From contig CM035171.1 in assembly GCA_020205615.1 (NCBI GenBank), positions 12,614,625-12,678,624 on the forward strand: DNA of 64,000 nucleotides. The letters run 5' to 3'. Below, in pieces: positions 47,985-58,660 of this stretch. A program made the position numbers and the translations under genes. Numbering within the stretch: the stretch's first letter is position 1; each line of letters begins with the position of its first letter. The DNA is from Panax quinquefolius. Its lineage: Eukaryota; Streptophyta; Magnoliopsida; Apiales; Araliaceae. Under the pieces are notes generated by a model. The model did not search any database, was not told where the DNA came from, and saw only the letters and a program-made list of their open reading frames with translations.

Positions 47985-50433
47985 GACAAATATAAGTTGT
48001 TTAAAAATAACTAGCAGTAGTTATTCAAGTAACACTATTGGAATACCCGGTGGTTAAAAACACAAGAATACTGGCGTTGTTGCACAAGAAGATTACGCAG
48101 TATTGCACCAATTATTGAAGGCACTACTCAATAATGGTTACAGTAATTACTGTTCAGTATTTTATTGAGTTAATAATTGTTGCGTTGATATTTTATATTG
48201 CTGTTGTTTCAATAATTGTCATTACACAGTTTTTTTTCATTATCGAAGCAATAATTCATATTATCTGAATAATATTATTAGATAACATTATTGGCAATGT
48301 CTAGAAAGTTCTGTCATCAGGGAGAGGTTTGGTCACCTAATTGCGCCAAAGAAGAAGAAATTCTTATTGGAAAGCCCCTTTCCCTGGAACCGCACTGGTT
48401 GTCAATATTGTGATTCTCGTAATATTATTTGTGAATAATTAATTATTGATTCATATGATGAGGAAAATATTGATTTTATGTGGATATAGATGGAGAAAAA
48501 TTTTAATGTGACAATTGTTGAAAATTAAAATTTTATCTCTTTCTCGATAAAATAATTCATTTAAATATATTATTATATTTTAATAATATAATAATGGTGA
48601 TATTTTTACAACGAATGTGGGATATATGAGTATACGAGGAGGAAGAGTATTTTTGTTGCAATAAATGTTTAAAACATGTTAAACATGTCTGGTGGACCCC
48701 ATTTATTGACCGAAATTTGATTATAAATTTAAAATCGACTGTTTGGATTTCGGTCAATTTCCATTTGGAATTTGGAAAAACTTTCTTACGCAAAGTTGTA
48801 GAGAATTGAATTTCCTATAAAAATAAGCGAGATTCAATTTTCCGATAAAAGGGCTATTTATTATGAATTATTGAAGTTCAAGCTCCAAAATAATTAATTT
48901 TTGAAGTTTTAAATATTTTTTTTACAAAAACGTTTTTTGCATGTGTGAGGCATGTGTTCAATTGCTGAAATTCAGATTCAAAGGTGTGCGTGAAGATTTT
49001 ATATATATATTAATATTTTAATAAATTTTCATTTTGGTGTTCTAAGCATTTTCCTATAAATAGGGTGCTTAGGTTAGAATTAAAATCACACCGAAAATCA
49101 AGTTTTCTCTCTATATTATCGGCGTATTCTTGTGAGTATTTTGAGTATACTTTGAGTATTGTTAGACGGTTGCAGAAGTTCCTTCAAAGACTATATACCC
49201 TAGATTCCAAATGAAAGTACTAATCTTTCGAGGTAAGGATGTTATTTTATTCTCAAATGATATTATTTCTTCAATATCATTATGTTGAAATATTGGTTGG
49301 AACTTTTTATCAAATTTGGAACTTTTTCATGTCTAGGTTACTATTCATGAGTTACTATTCACGAGTTACTATTTCATGAGTTACTATTCACGAGTTACTA
49401 TTCACGAGTACTATTCAATAAGCGTGAAGATGTTTTTTTTGTGAAATTTCTATCTTTTGGTGTCTGAGTTACTATTCACGATATCGGCACTATTCACGAT
49501 ATCTGAGACTATTCATCAAAAATAAAATTTCTTCTTTTCGTCCAAAATATCTATTCTGGATACTAGCTTTGATCAGATCCATGTTTTGATCATTTTTGAA
49601 TTTTACACCACTATGATTATTTTTGAGGTATTTTTGAACATGGATAAAACAAAGTACTTAATCCTTAATCCTTAATCCTTGTCATTTTGTTTCAATCGGA
49701 TTCGCTTTTTAAAAAATATTTTTCATCATCCTCGGTCTTAAAATGATGATATTATTGAATATCTTTGGCTGTAGTGCAAAGATGAATGATTTTCAAGAAT
49801 ATCTTTGGGTCAGAGTGCAAAGATGAACAGTGTTTAAATGAATATGACTTAATCGATGAATATCTTCGCCTCAGAGTGCAAAAGATGAATATTTGATTCC
49901 GATGTATATCGATTGATGTTACAGGATAAAAGATGATTTATGAACTTTTAAATTCATACATAAAGATAGTAGTTTGCATTCTCTACTTAACTCTTCTAAT
50001 GAATTATTATTTCATTGCGAATATTGATTTAAAATTTGTTGTCTATCAGTATTCTATTAGATTTTTCCTGTTGAAGACTAACTGTAATTTGTTGTATATT
50101 ATCTTAGTCATAATATTCTTTACCGAGCTAGTTGAGCTCACCCTTTTCCTTTTTGTTCCATTTTTCTCGTGGAGGCGAGAATATAAGCGAGTACGAGCCT
50201 GGGGTATGGAATGAAGGTTTTAGAGAGTTGTTTAGTAGTCCTCACCATTTTTTGTAAAATAATGTATCAATAAATGTGATGAGGATTTATTTGAGTATAG
50301 ATATTGTCTAGAAGATAATATTTGTATTTAAACTCACAGCTTTCTTTATTGTAATAATAAAGTTGTAGTTGTTTACGTACCATGTATCGACAACTCGTAA
50401 TGGGTGATGTATACCTATTTTGGGGGCGCCACA
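47985..50433 (+). repeat. LTR-A(+), 5'-truncated, unit 3
   Basis: Ends GGGGGCGCCACA at 50,433. TATA box 49,055-49,062. Donor-like AG|GTAAGG at 49,231; acceptor-like TTACAG ending 49,924. AATAAA at 50,356-50,361 is a possible polyadenylation signal about 70 bp from the LTR end. Confidence 0.85.
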
Positions 50434-51832
50434 CCCTATACTTGGTGAAATCTTTATATTATTCCATTCTTATTTATTCATTGGAATAACTCAGATCACG
50501 CTGAATCCCCTATACTTGGTGATCTTCTTCATTATTATTCCATTCTTTATTATTCTTGTTATATCCTCATCGTGTTTTTACAATTTTACCGGTTCCATTG
50601 TTTATTATTCCGCATTTATTATTCTCATTTGGAATATCATGTATACGTGTTTTACACCTACCGGTTCCATTGTTTATTATTCAAAGATTTATTATTCTTT
50701 GTTGATCATCCTGCTTGTGAATTTCACCGACTGGTTCCGTTATTATTATTCTATCGAATAACTCCGTCTGCCAAGTAATCGCATGCATGGTGATTTCTTT
50801 TGTTATTCCATTCTTTATTATACCCAAATAAGTTAAAACTTTGACTTATATACTCCATGAAATTAGTAGAATATCTTTGATATTTGCGTTTCATCCAAAG
50901 ATCTTTTCATGGAAATATTCTTCCGATTATTCTTGAATTTTACTCTACAAAACAAAGATCATGTTGATAATTTGACGTTAATAATTCCCCGGATTAAATA
51001 ATTCTTGAACTTGTTTTATTGAATTATTATGTCATTGTCATCATTCTCATGTTATCTTATGTTATCTTTGGCTTACGCAAGCATAGATGAACTTAGTATG
51101 ATTATGACCGTGGATCATTCGGTATAATCACGGCTTGTTATAAATGATGTGATAAAAGTCCTCGGTGGCTTCGTAATGCAGTTGATGGATGCTTTTGGTA
51201 TGATTATGACCGTGGGTGATTCGGTATAGTCATGACCATTGATAATTTGATGAAAATCCTCGACCGTGGTGCGGGGATGATTAGATGTGGTGGTTTATTT
51301 ATTAAGTTTGAGTCTCAAATGATAAAAAAAATTGATGAAAACCTTTTAATACCTAAAAGATAGTAGATTTTATTCTCTACTTAACTCTTTTAATGGATTG
51401 CATATTCATTGCGCAGCTTAAACCGGGTTGTCTATTGTATTTTATCGCTTTAACACTGTTGAAGGCTAATGATAATTTATTCTGCATTATCTTAGTCATA
51501 ATAATTTTTCTTGGGCTAGTTGAGCTCACCCTTTCTTTCACCGTTCTCTTCAGAAATGAGAACATAAATTTGGACGAGTCTGGGAACGGAGTAATGGTCC
51601 GAGAGGATAAGATTAGTAGTCCTCACTATTCGCGAAATAGTGTGATAATAGTTGTAATGAGGACTCCTTTTGAGTTTGTATAATATCTAGTAGACAATAT
51701 TTGTATTCAAACTCACGCTTTATGTCGTATTGTACCACCTACGCTAGGTTAGTAAGTCAGTATTTGAATTTATGTACCATGTAAGTGGCTATCCAAGATG
51801 GGTGACGATACCTAATTTTGGGGGCGCACACA
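50434..51832 (+). repeat. LTR-B 3' part, unit 3 (end of element B)
   Basis: Starts CCCTATACTTGGTGAAATC and ends GCGCACACA at 51,832; ATATA follows. This is the right border of element B inside the A1 LTR. Confidence 0.85.
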
Positions 51833-53896
51833 ATATATCCGAATCAAATATTCATCTTTGCACTACGTGCCAATGATATTCATCGATTGGTCATGTTCAT
51901 CTAAACACTGCTCATCTTTTGCACTACGGGCCAAAGATATTCATCGAAATCATTCATCTTTTGCACTACAAAAGAAAGATATTCAATAATATCATCATTT
52001 AAGACCGAGGATGATGAAGAATATTTTTAAAGAAACGACTCCAAAGAAACAAAATGACAAGGATTAAGGATTAAGGATTTGTATTTTGTTTTATCCATGT
52101 CCAAAAATACCTCAAAAATAATCATAGTGGTGTAAAATTCAAGAATGATCAAAACATGGATACAATCAAAGCTAGTATCCACAATAGATATTTTGTATTT
52201 AAAAAGGAAAATTTTTATTTTTCGATGAATAGTGTTGAGATTCGTGAATAAAGGTCAGATACGTGAATAAGTAACTCAGACACCAAAAGTTCTAAATTTG
52301 ATAAAAACTTCAGATCAATATTTCAAAGATAATGATATTGAAGAAATAATATCATTACGAAAAAAATATATCCCTTACCTCACAAAGACAAAGATTTAGT
52401 TGAAACACCTGGATATAGACTATGACTTGAACTTGCACCAGATATAGCAATACTCAAAATATACTCAAAATACTCACAAGAATACGCCGATAATATAGAG
52501 AAAAAAACTTTAGTTTCTGGTGTGATTTTCAATTCTAACCCAAGACCCTATTTATAGGAAAATCGCTAGAACACCAAAAGCGAGAAAATTTAATATAATA
52601 ATATATTTATAAAAATTTGTCTACGCCAACCTTTGAGAATCTGAAATCAGCAACCTAACACATGTAAAATGAGGCTCACACATCTAAAAAACGTTTTTCT
52701 TTTATAAAATAATTAAAACTTCTAAAAATCAATTATTTCGGAGCTTTAGAACTTCAATAATTCATAATAAATAGCTCTTTTATCAGAAAAATTCAAAACT
52801 TGCGTCTTTCTATAGGAAATTCCATTATCTACAACTTTGCAGAAGGAAGTTTTTCCAAATTCCAAACAGAAATTAACCGAAATCCACAAACGGGCGATTT
52901 TACAGGCTATAATCAAATTTCAATCAATAAATGGGGTCCACCAACATGTTTAACATGTTTTAAACATTTATTTCAACAAAAATACTCTTCCTCCTCGTAT
53001 ACTCATATATCCCACATTCGTTGTAAAAATATCACCATTATTATATTATTAAAATATAATAATATATTTAAATGAATTATTTTATCAGAAAAAGATAAAA
53101 TTTTAATTTTCAACAATTGTCACATTAAAAATTTTCTCCATCTATATCCACATAAAATCAATATTTTCTCATCATATGAATCAATAAGTAATTATTCACA
53201 AATAATATTACGTAATCACAATATTGACAACCGTGTAGTTCCCGAAAAGAGGGGCTTTCCAATAAGAATTTCTCCTTACTTGGCGCAATTAGGTGACCAA
53301 ACCTCTCCTTGAGCAGAACTTTCTAGACATTGCCAATAATGTTATCTAATAATATTATTCAGATAATATGAATTATTGCTTCGATAATGGAAAATACCGT
53401 GTAATGACAATTATCAAACAACAACAATATAAAATATCAACGCAAAGAATTATTAAATCAATAAAATATCGAATAATAATTCAGAACCATTATTGAGTAG
53501 TGCCTTCTTACGTAAGAATCAATAATTGGTGCAATACCGCAGGTATCTTCTTGTGTTTTAACCAAAGAGTATTTTAACAAAGATTAATGGTAACAACTAC
53601 GCCAAGTATTTTTAAACAACTTATATTTGTCGTTTTCTTAATCCAATCGCTTTTCAGTTATGGGACCCACAAAAGATCGCTACCGTCGTGCATTTAATAT
53701 TCCCCGACAACAAGAATATTCCACGACCAAACGAATATTCCCCACAACAATGAATATTTTATAACCACTTGCTTATTTTGAAATATTTGCATGATTTTAC
53801 CCATAACTATCCACATTAATCAAATCAACCCTTACTATTTCAAAATAATAAATAGAGGAAAATAAATTTCATTTATTAATAATTTGGGGTCTTACA
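51833..53896 (-). repeat. A1 3' LTR, inner 2.06 kb (unit 3)
   Basis: Continues the LTR broken at 11,637 and ends GTCTTACA at 53,896 next to the polypurine tract. Together with 11,106-11,637 it gives an LTR of about 2.59 kb, against 2.63 kb for the right LTR of A1. Confidence 0.85.
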
Positions 53897-53908
53897 ACCT
53901 CCCTCCTT
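53897..53908 (-). other. Polypurine tract of A1
   Basis: AAGGAGGGAGGT on the minus strand, directly before the LTR. Equivalent tracts lie at 18,889-18,900, 34,479-34,489 (plus) and 62,057-62,067 (plus). Confidence 0.8.
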
Positions 53909-53939
53909 ATGAAATTTCGTCCTCAAAATTGACGTGACG

Positions 53940-54225
53940 TACACAGGTGTTTCAAAAGGTGAGGATACCTCGCTTTCATTTCCATTTCCAATTCCCGTGT
54001 CATTTCCTCTATAAGCATGATTCCTCCACAAAACTTTAACTTGTGGTATGACCTTTCATTGGCGTAGGGATATGCTCCTTCCTATCCAAGATCTTGACAG
54101 GTACCTCCTCATACGTTAAGTCTTCGGCTATCTCGTCCGGTTCTAACTCTATAACGTGGTTCGGGTCTTTCACATATTTACAAAGTACAGATATGTGAAA
54201 CACATTATGAACACGAGACATACTC
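53940..54225 (-). pseudogene. pol: A1 chromodomain
   Basis: After [11 protein letters not shown] comes [31 protein letters not shown] (54,140-54,070), a shift, then [10 protein letters not shown] and EEMTRELEMEMKARYPHL, before FEDEIS. Integrase-linked chromodomains steer chromoviruses to modified chromatin. The usual EEATWE reads EEMTRE, so the aromatic Trp is Arg in this copy. Confidence 0.75.
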
Positions 54226-54239
54226 GGAGGTAACGCGAG

Positions 54240-55280
54240 TCTATAGGCTACATTTCCTACTCCGTCAAGAATTTGAAATGGACCAATAAATCGTGGATTG
54301 AGCTTTCCTCTCTTCCCAAATCTTGTAACTCCCTTCTATGGAGCAACTCGCAACAATACATGATCCCCTATACTAAATTCCACGTCCTTTCGATGAAGAT
54401 CCGCATAACTCTTTTGTCTATCTTGTGCCGTTTCTATACGTTGTCGAATCATTTGGATCTTTTTGGTAGTCATATGTACTAACTCGGGTCCCAACAATGT
54501 TGCTTCACCCACCTCATCCCAACATATTGGAAAGCGACACTTTCGCCCATATAATGCTTCAAATGGAGCCACACCTATACTTGCCTGATAACTGTTATTG
54601 TAGGAGAATTCCACCAATGGTAAATACTTATCTCAACTGCCCTTGAAGTCTAGGACACAGAGTTTTAATAGATCTTCAAGATTTTGAATAGTCTTCTCTG
54701 ATTGTCCCTCCATTTGAGGATGATATGCCGAACTAAATCGCAAATCCGTGCCCATAGCTTTTTGCAAGCTAACCCAAAATCTTGAAGTGAATCTTGGGTC
54801 ACGATCCAAACTATGGATACGAGCATGCCATGCAATCTCACAATCTCATTCACGTCATACTAGCAAGACGTTCAAGGAATAAGTCTCCGTGTCGGCAAGA
54901 AAAATGAGCGAGACTTGGTTAATCTATCAACAATAACCCAAATAGCATTGATGCCTTGAGAAACCGTAGGAAGACCCGTAACGAAATCCATGGTAATGTG
55001 TTCCCACTTCCATTTCGAATCTCAAGTGGTTGCAATCGGACCCTTAGGTACTAGATGCTCCGCCTTTACACGTTGACAAGTTAAACACATTGAGATAAAC
55101 TTTGCAATCTCTCTCTTCATATTGTTCCACCAAAATGTATGTCAAGATCACGATACATTTTGGTACTTCCGTGGATGGATTGCAAATGGTGTATTGTGCC
55201 TCCATCATAATCTTGTACTTCAAATCGAGTAGTTAGGGACACAAAGTCTGAGTAGACTCAAGTATTCCTTCTTCATCAAT
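54240..55280 (-). pseudogene. pol: A1 integrase
   Basis: Zinc domain with FWWNNMKREIAKFI, CLTCQR near 55,069-55,110. The core shows [11 protein letters not shown] near 54,910-54,950 (first Asp), the ACKKLW region near 54,760, and SSAYHPQMEGQSEK near 54,690-54,730 carrying the catalytic Glu. The block around the second Asp (near 54,800) is frameshifted. The C-terminal part is open at 54,617-54,336: [40 protein letters not shown]. The GPFQIL module follows near 54,270. Integrase inserts the cDNA; this copy is broken. Confidence 0.8.
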
Positions 55281-55641
55281 TCTCGCTTCCGGAATAGCAC
55301 CTTCTTGTACTTTCTTTCTTCATACGCATCATTTCGGCCCCTGGTGGCTTGAAAGCAACCTTAACTTTTCTATTAAAGTTGGCTCTACGTATATACTTGA
55401 CATCATCGCACTGTTCCTCGCATATGATCTTCTACTCAACGCGTCGTCGGCTACCACGCTCGCTTTTCCAAGATGGTATTGAATAGTGTGGTCGTAATCT
55501 TTCAACAACTAAAGCCAACGTCGTTGCTTGGCATGTTGAGTTCCTTTTAGCGTGAAGAAATATTTGAGGCTTTTATGGTCCGAATATATCTCCACTTTCT
55601 CCCCATATAGATAGTGCCTCCATATCTTTAAGCGAAAACGA

Positions 55642-56289
55642 TCATTGCTGACTCTCTAGATCATGAGTAGGATAATTCCTCTCATATTCTTTAAGTTGTC
55701 GCGAGGCATAGGCTATGACTTTCCCACGTTGCATGAGAACACATCCTAACCCTTTGTCTGAAGCATCGCTGTAGATAACAAATCCATCCGAACCAGATGG
55801 TATTGTTAGAACATGTGCCGAAATGAGTCTCCTCTTGAGCTCTTGGAAACTCCTCTCGCATTCCTCGTTCCATACGAATTTTATATCCTTCTGAGTTAGC
55901 TGGGTTAATGGAGTAGCGATTCGAGAAAACCCTTCCACGAATCTCCGATAATAACTAGCTAATCCCAAAAAGCTACGTACTTCAGTCACCGACTTCGGTT
56001 GCTCCCAACTTTGTATTGCTTCAATCTTCGTCGGATCAACAGATACACCATGTTTCGACACCACGTGCCCAAGGAATGCTATTTCCTCAAGCCAGAACTC
56101 GCATTTCTTCAATTTGGCATATAGTTTGTTTTCACGAAACCTTTGGAGTATCAGCTTCAAATGGTGCTCGTGATCTTCTCGACTTTTGGAATATATGAGG
56201 ATGTCATCAATAAAAACAACAACGAATCGATCCAAATATTCCTTGAATACTCGGTTCATCATATCCACGAAAAGCCAGTAGAGGAGCAT
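55642..56289 (-). pseudogene. pol: A1 RT palm/thumb and RNase H, 215-codon open stretch
   Basis: Longest open frame in the window. Residues 26-29 FIDD (RT active site), 65-80 [15 protein letters not shown] region, 105-125 [20 protein letters not shown] (connection), then RNase H from about 165: [16 protein letters not shown], with catalytic Asp at residue 175 (codon 55,767-55,765), [19 protein letters not shown] with the acidic residue at 212. The frame ends at SQQ in place of the usual LAAVVFAL continuation, so RNase H is cut before its last acidic residues. Confidence 0.85.
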
Positions 56290-56680
56290 TAGTCATCCGA
56301 AAGACATGACTAAGAATTCATAATGCCCGTCATCGAGTTCTAAAGGCGCTTTGGAATATCCTCGCCTAATCTTCATTGATGATATCCGAACGAAGATCGA
56401 TCTTTGAAAAAATTGTGCCCTTTGCAAATTGGTCAAACAAGTCATCAATACGAGGTAGAGGATACCTATTCTTGATGGTGACATGGTTCAATTCCCGATA
56501 GTCAATACAAAGTCGCATACTCCCGTCTTTCTTCTTTACGAATAAAACAGGAGCACCCCAAGGAGATGTACTAGGGCGAATGAAACCGATGTCCAACAAT
56601 TCCTGTAGTTGGACCTTTAACTCCTGAAGTTCAATAGGAGCCATTCGATATGGGGTTTTAGAAATGGGCCTTGTACCAGT
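56000..56680 (-). pseudogene. pol: A1 reverse transcriptase
   Basis: The first open part (56,644-56,366) shows [53 protein letters not shown] and FSKIDLRS. A frame change near 56,300-56,360 follows, where SGYHQIR-type sequence should be. The second part (from 56,289) has NRVFKEYLD, then [14 protein letters not shown] with the catalytic Asp pair at 56,203-56,208, and [20 protein letters not shown]. All main RT blocks are present, but the frame is split. Confidence 0.85.
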
Positions 56681-56901
56681 TCAAGATCAATAAAGAATTC
56701 AACTTCACGTTACGGGGTAGGCGGGAAGTTCTTCAGAAATCGTCGGAAAAGTCAATAACAACAGAATATTATTCAAATTTGGCGTGTCTTTATTCAAATC
56801 CATAACATGGGCTAAGAAAGCTTGACATCCATTTTTCAATAAACGAATAGCTTTATGATTAGATATGATGGTGATTGATTTTAATGGTTTAGTTGCTTGA
56901 A

Positions 56902-57230
56902 TTAAATAACAGTCAGTTGGTTAGGAATATGAAAACTAACAACCTTACGAAAACAATCAATTTTGGCATGATGAGTAGTTAACCAATCAATCCCTAAAAT
57001 CACATCAAAAGAAAGTATCTTTAAAGAGATAAGGTCAACAAGTAAGGTGATGGTGCCAACTTGAATCAAACAAGATTTATAAACAGTGGATGTGAAGAAA
57101 GTTTCTCCTAACGGAGTTTCCACAGATAGGTCAAAGTCTAATTTCTCCGGAGTCAAGTTTAAACGTTGAGCACAAGCGGAGAGATAAATGAATGGGTAGC
57201 ACCAAAGATCAAGTAAGGTATAAACTTATA
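56902..57230 (-). pseudogene. pol: A1 aspartic protease
   Basis: Open from 57,156 to 56,902: TPEKLDFDLSVETPLGETFF, TVYKSCLIQVGTITLLVDLI, FDVILGIDWLTTHHAKID. The active-site triad region at about 57,205-57,225 reads LDLWCY because of an extra base; copies 2 and 3 show DTG there. The substrate would be the Gag-Pol polyprotein. Confidence 0.75.
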
Positions 57231-57393
57231 AAATTTATAAATAGCTTACCCGTGATCACCTCGTTTGGATTCTTCGCATTTTGACCACTCACAACAAACG
57301 CTCTTCCGAGAACCGTTGACTTTGACTTTTTGGGATACTCTTGAGTCACCGTCCCCTCTGCTTTGAACTAGGTTTCGCTACCGTCTAATCTCG

Positions 57394-57489
57394 AGCGATA
57401 TGTCCTTCCTTTCCACAATTAAAGCATACCTTGAATTGTTGTGGGTAGTTTGATTTGATATGTCCCTCTTTCCCGCATTTATAGCATAT
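57394..57489 (-). pseudogene. gag: A1 gag double zinc knuckle
   Basis: Two CCHC-type boxes in tandem: ICYKCGKEGHIKSNY, where the fourth ligand Cys reads Tyr, and VCFNCGKEGHIARD, where the frame ends just before the last Cys. Such knuckles bind genomic RNA in Gag. Two knuckles rather than one are visible in this family. Confidence 0.7.
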
Positions 57490-57836
57490 AACCGGTGGTC
57501 GTTCTCCTCCCTTAGAACCGATTCTTTACTTAAGACTGTCGTCTTCACATAATCGCTTGTTAAATCTCCTCTTTTAAAATCTCTTCCCGACTCGCTTCTT
57601 CTATTTTAATGGCCATGATTACCACTTAGAGAGTGGTTACCATTTTTGTCCGTCTGTTTCTTCTCTCCACCGGTTATCGTTATTACATTGATCGCTATCT
57701 CTCGGTATGATCCTCAGTTATGGTCCTCGGTTGAACATACTCGTTATCTCGCTTCTAACAATTGAGCCACATTAACAACATCCTCCGAATAGAGATAAAA
57801 TTTATGAGAAATGAGATATTATCGTATCTTGGGGTT

Positions 57837-58194
57837 TCAAACCTCTCGAAACATCCGCGTCATACGTTCCTCATTCTCCACCAAATGAGGTGCAAACACG
57901 GATAACTCGCAAACTTTGCCTCGTCTTCGAGACACCGTCATGTTATTTTGTTCTAATCGATGAACTCCACTTCCTTCATACGACGAACACTTTCGGAAAG
58001 TATTTGTCATTAAATAGTTCTGAAAAGTCTCCCAAGACATGTTGAGTGCGGTTTGGATGGAGTACGCTTACGTGCTCCCACCAGATGATGCGCCGCGCCA
58101 CGAACAACATAAAGGTGGCGAATGGAACCTTCGTTCCTCCGCATCCCAAGACATCGAATATCTTGGTAATTTGCTTGACCCATGTTTCCGCCAT
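57837..58194 (-). pseudogene. gag: A1 gag core (Retrotrans_gag type)
   Basis: Reads AETWVKQITKIFDVLGC, KVPFATFML, then in another frame SWETFQNYLMTNTF, RLEQNNMTVS and PHLVENEERM. The capsid-like pattern AExWxxxIxKIF...KVxxAxxxL and the later LVENEE are typical of chromovirus Gag. At least two frame changes occur inside the block. Confidence 0.75.
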
Positions 58195-58647
58195 GATCGG
58201 ATCTGGCTTTCCCTTAAATTCGGTGGTCCCAACTCTTTGAACTACTTGGTTGTGACAACCCGTGAATTGCTATCATTTCCTCCTCATTTTTTGAACACGA
58301 GACTCCTCGTCGATTTTGCATGAATCGCAAAAAACTTCTAAACATCCCTCATTCATCATCGCTTTCGGTGGTGTTGTTCACAGGAGGAACATTGTCGACT
58401 GTTGCACGTTCTCCTCATTGGTGAGTACAAGCGTCTCCACGGTCTCATTTCCATTGTTAATATTCTCATTCGACATTCTCAAATCTTCGTCATAAAACAA
58501 GGGTTAATTAAGAAATCAATATATCACATAATATCCCTATATCTTGACCAACTAACAAATAAGCTTAGGTAGGACACACTAGCGAAGGATTTATTCGCTC
58601 TCCCTCCTAGTTCTATTCCCCGATCTCACCCGAGATCATATCCCTAA

Positions 58648-58658
58648 GCTCGATACCA
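58648..58658 (-). other. Primer-binding site of A1
   Basis: TGGTATCGAGC on the minus strand next to the LTR; tRNA-iMet type with the same shortened CAGA as in elements B and C. Confidence 0.7.
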
Positions 58659-58660
58659 AC

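Larger units (their letters stand above)
11638..51832 (+). mobile_element. Element B, related Ty3/Gypsy element, itself filled with family-A insertions
   Basis: Starts TGTGAGACCCC at 11,638 after ATATA (11,633-11,637) and ends ...CACACA at 51,832 before ATATA (51,833-51,837): a 5-bp target duplication inside the A1 LTR. Its own parts are the 5' LTR (11,638-14,078), a gag-protease stub (14,290-15,022) and the last 1.4 kb of the 3' LTR. The pol region downstream of protease and the first kilobase of the 3' LTR are missing; family-A sequence fills the gap. Its 3' LTR part occurs three times because of the later tandem triplication. Confidence 0.75.
47985..54592. repeat. Tandem 6.6-kb unit 3
   Basis: Same order; starts GACAAATATAAGTTG at 47,985. 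The last base equivalent to the unit end is 54,592 (GATAAC), after which the A1 integrase continues without a break (TGTTATTGTAGG). This unit therefore contains the ancestral right junction. Length 6,608. Confidence 0.85.
53907..58476 (-). pseudogene. gag-pol: A1 gag-pol, best-preserved copy
   Basis: From ATG 58,476 (MSNENINNGNETVETL) to TAA 53,907-53,909 (ending NFEDEIS), apparently one gag-pol frame as is usual in this clade. Domains in order on the minus strand: gag, two zinc knuckles, protease, RT, RNase H, integrase with zinc, core and GPF modules, chromodomain. Span about 4.57 kb, normal for Tekay/Del. The frame is broken many times, but several domains stay open over 60-215 residues. 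Part of the damage may be consensus error, since indels fall at different places in otherwise near-identical copies. Only this copy keeps a long open RT-RNase H. Confidence 0.85.
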
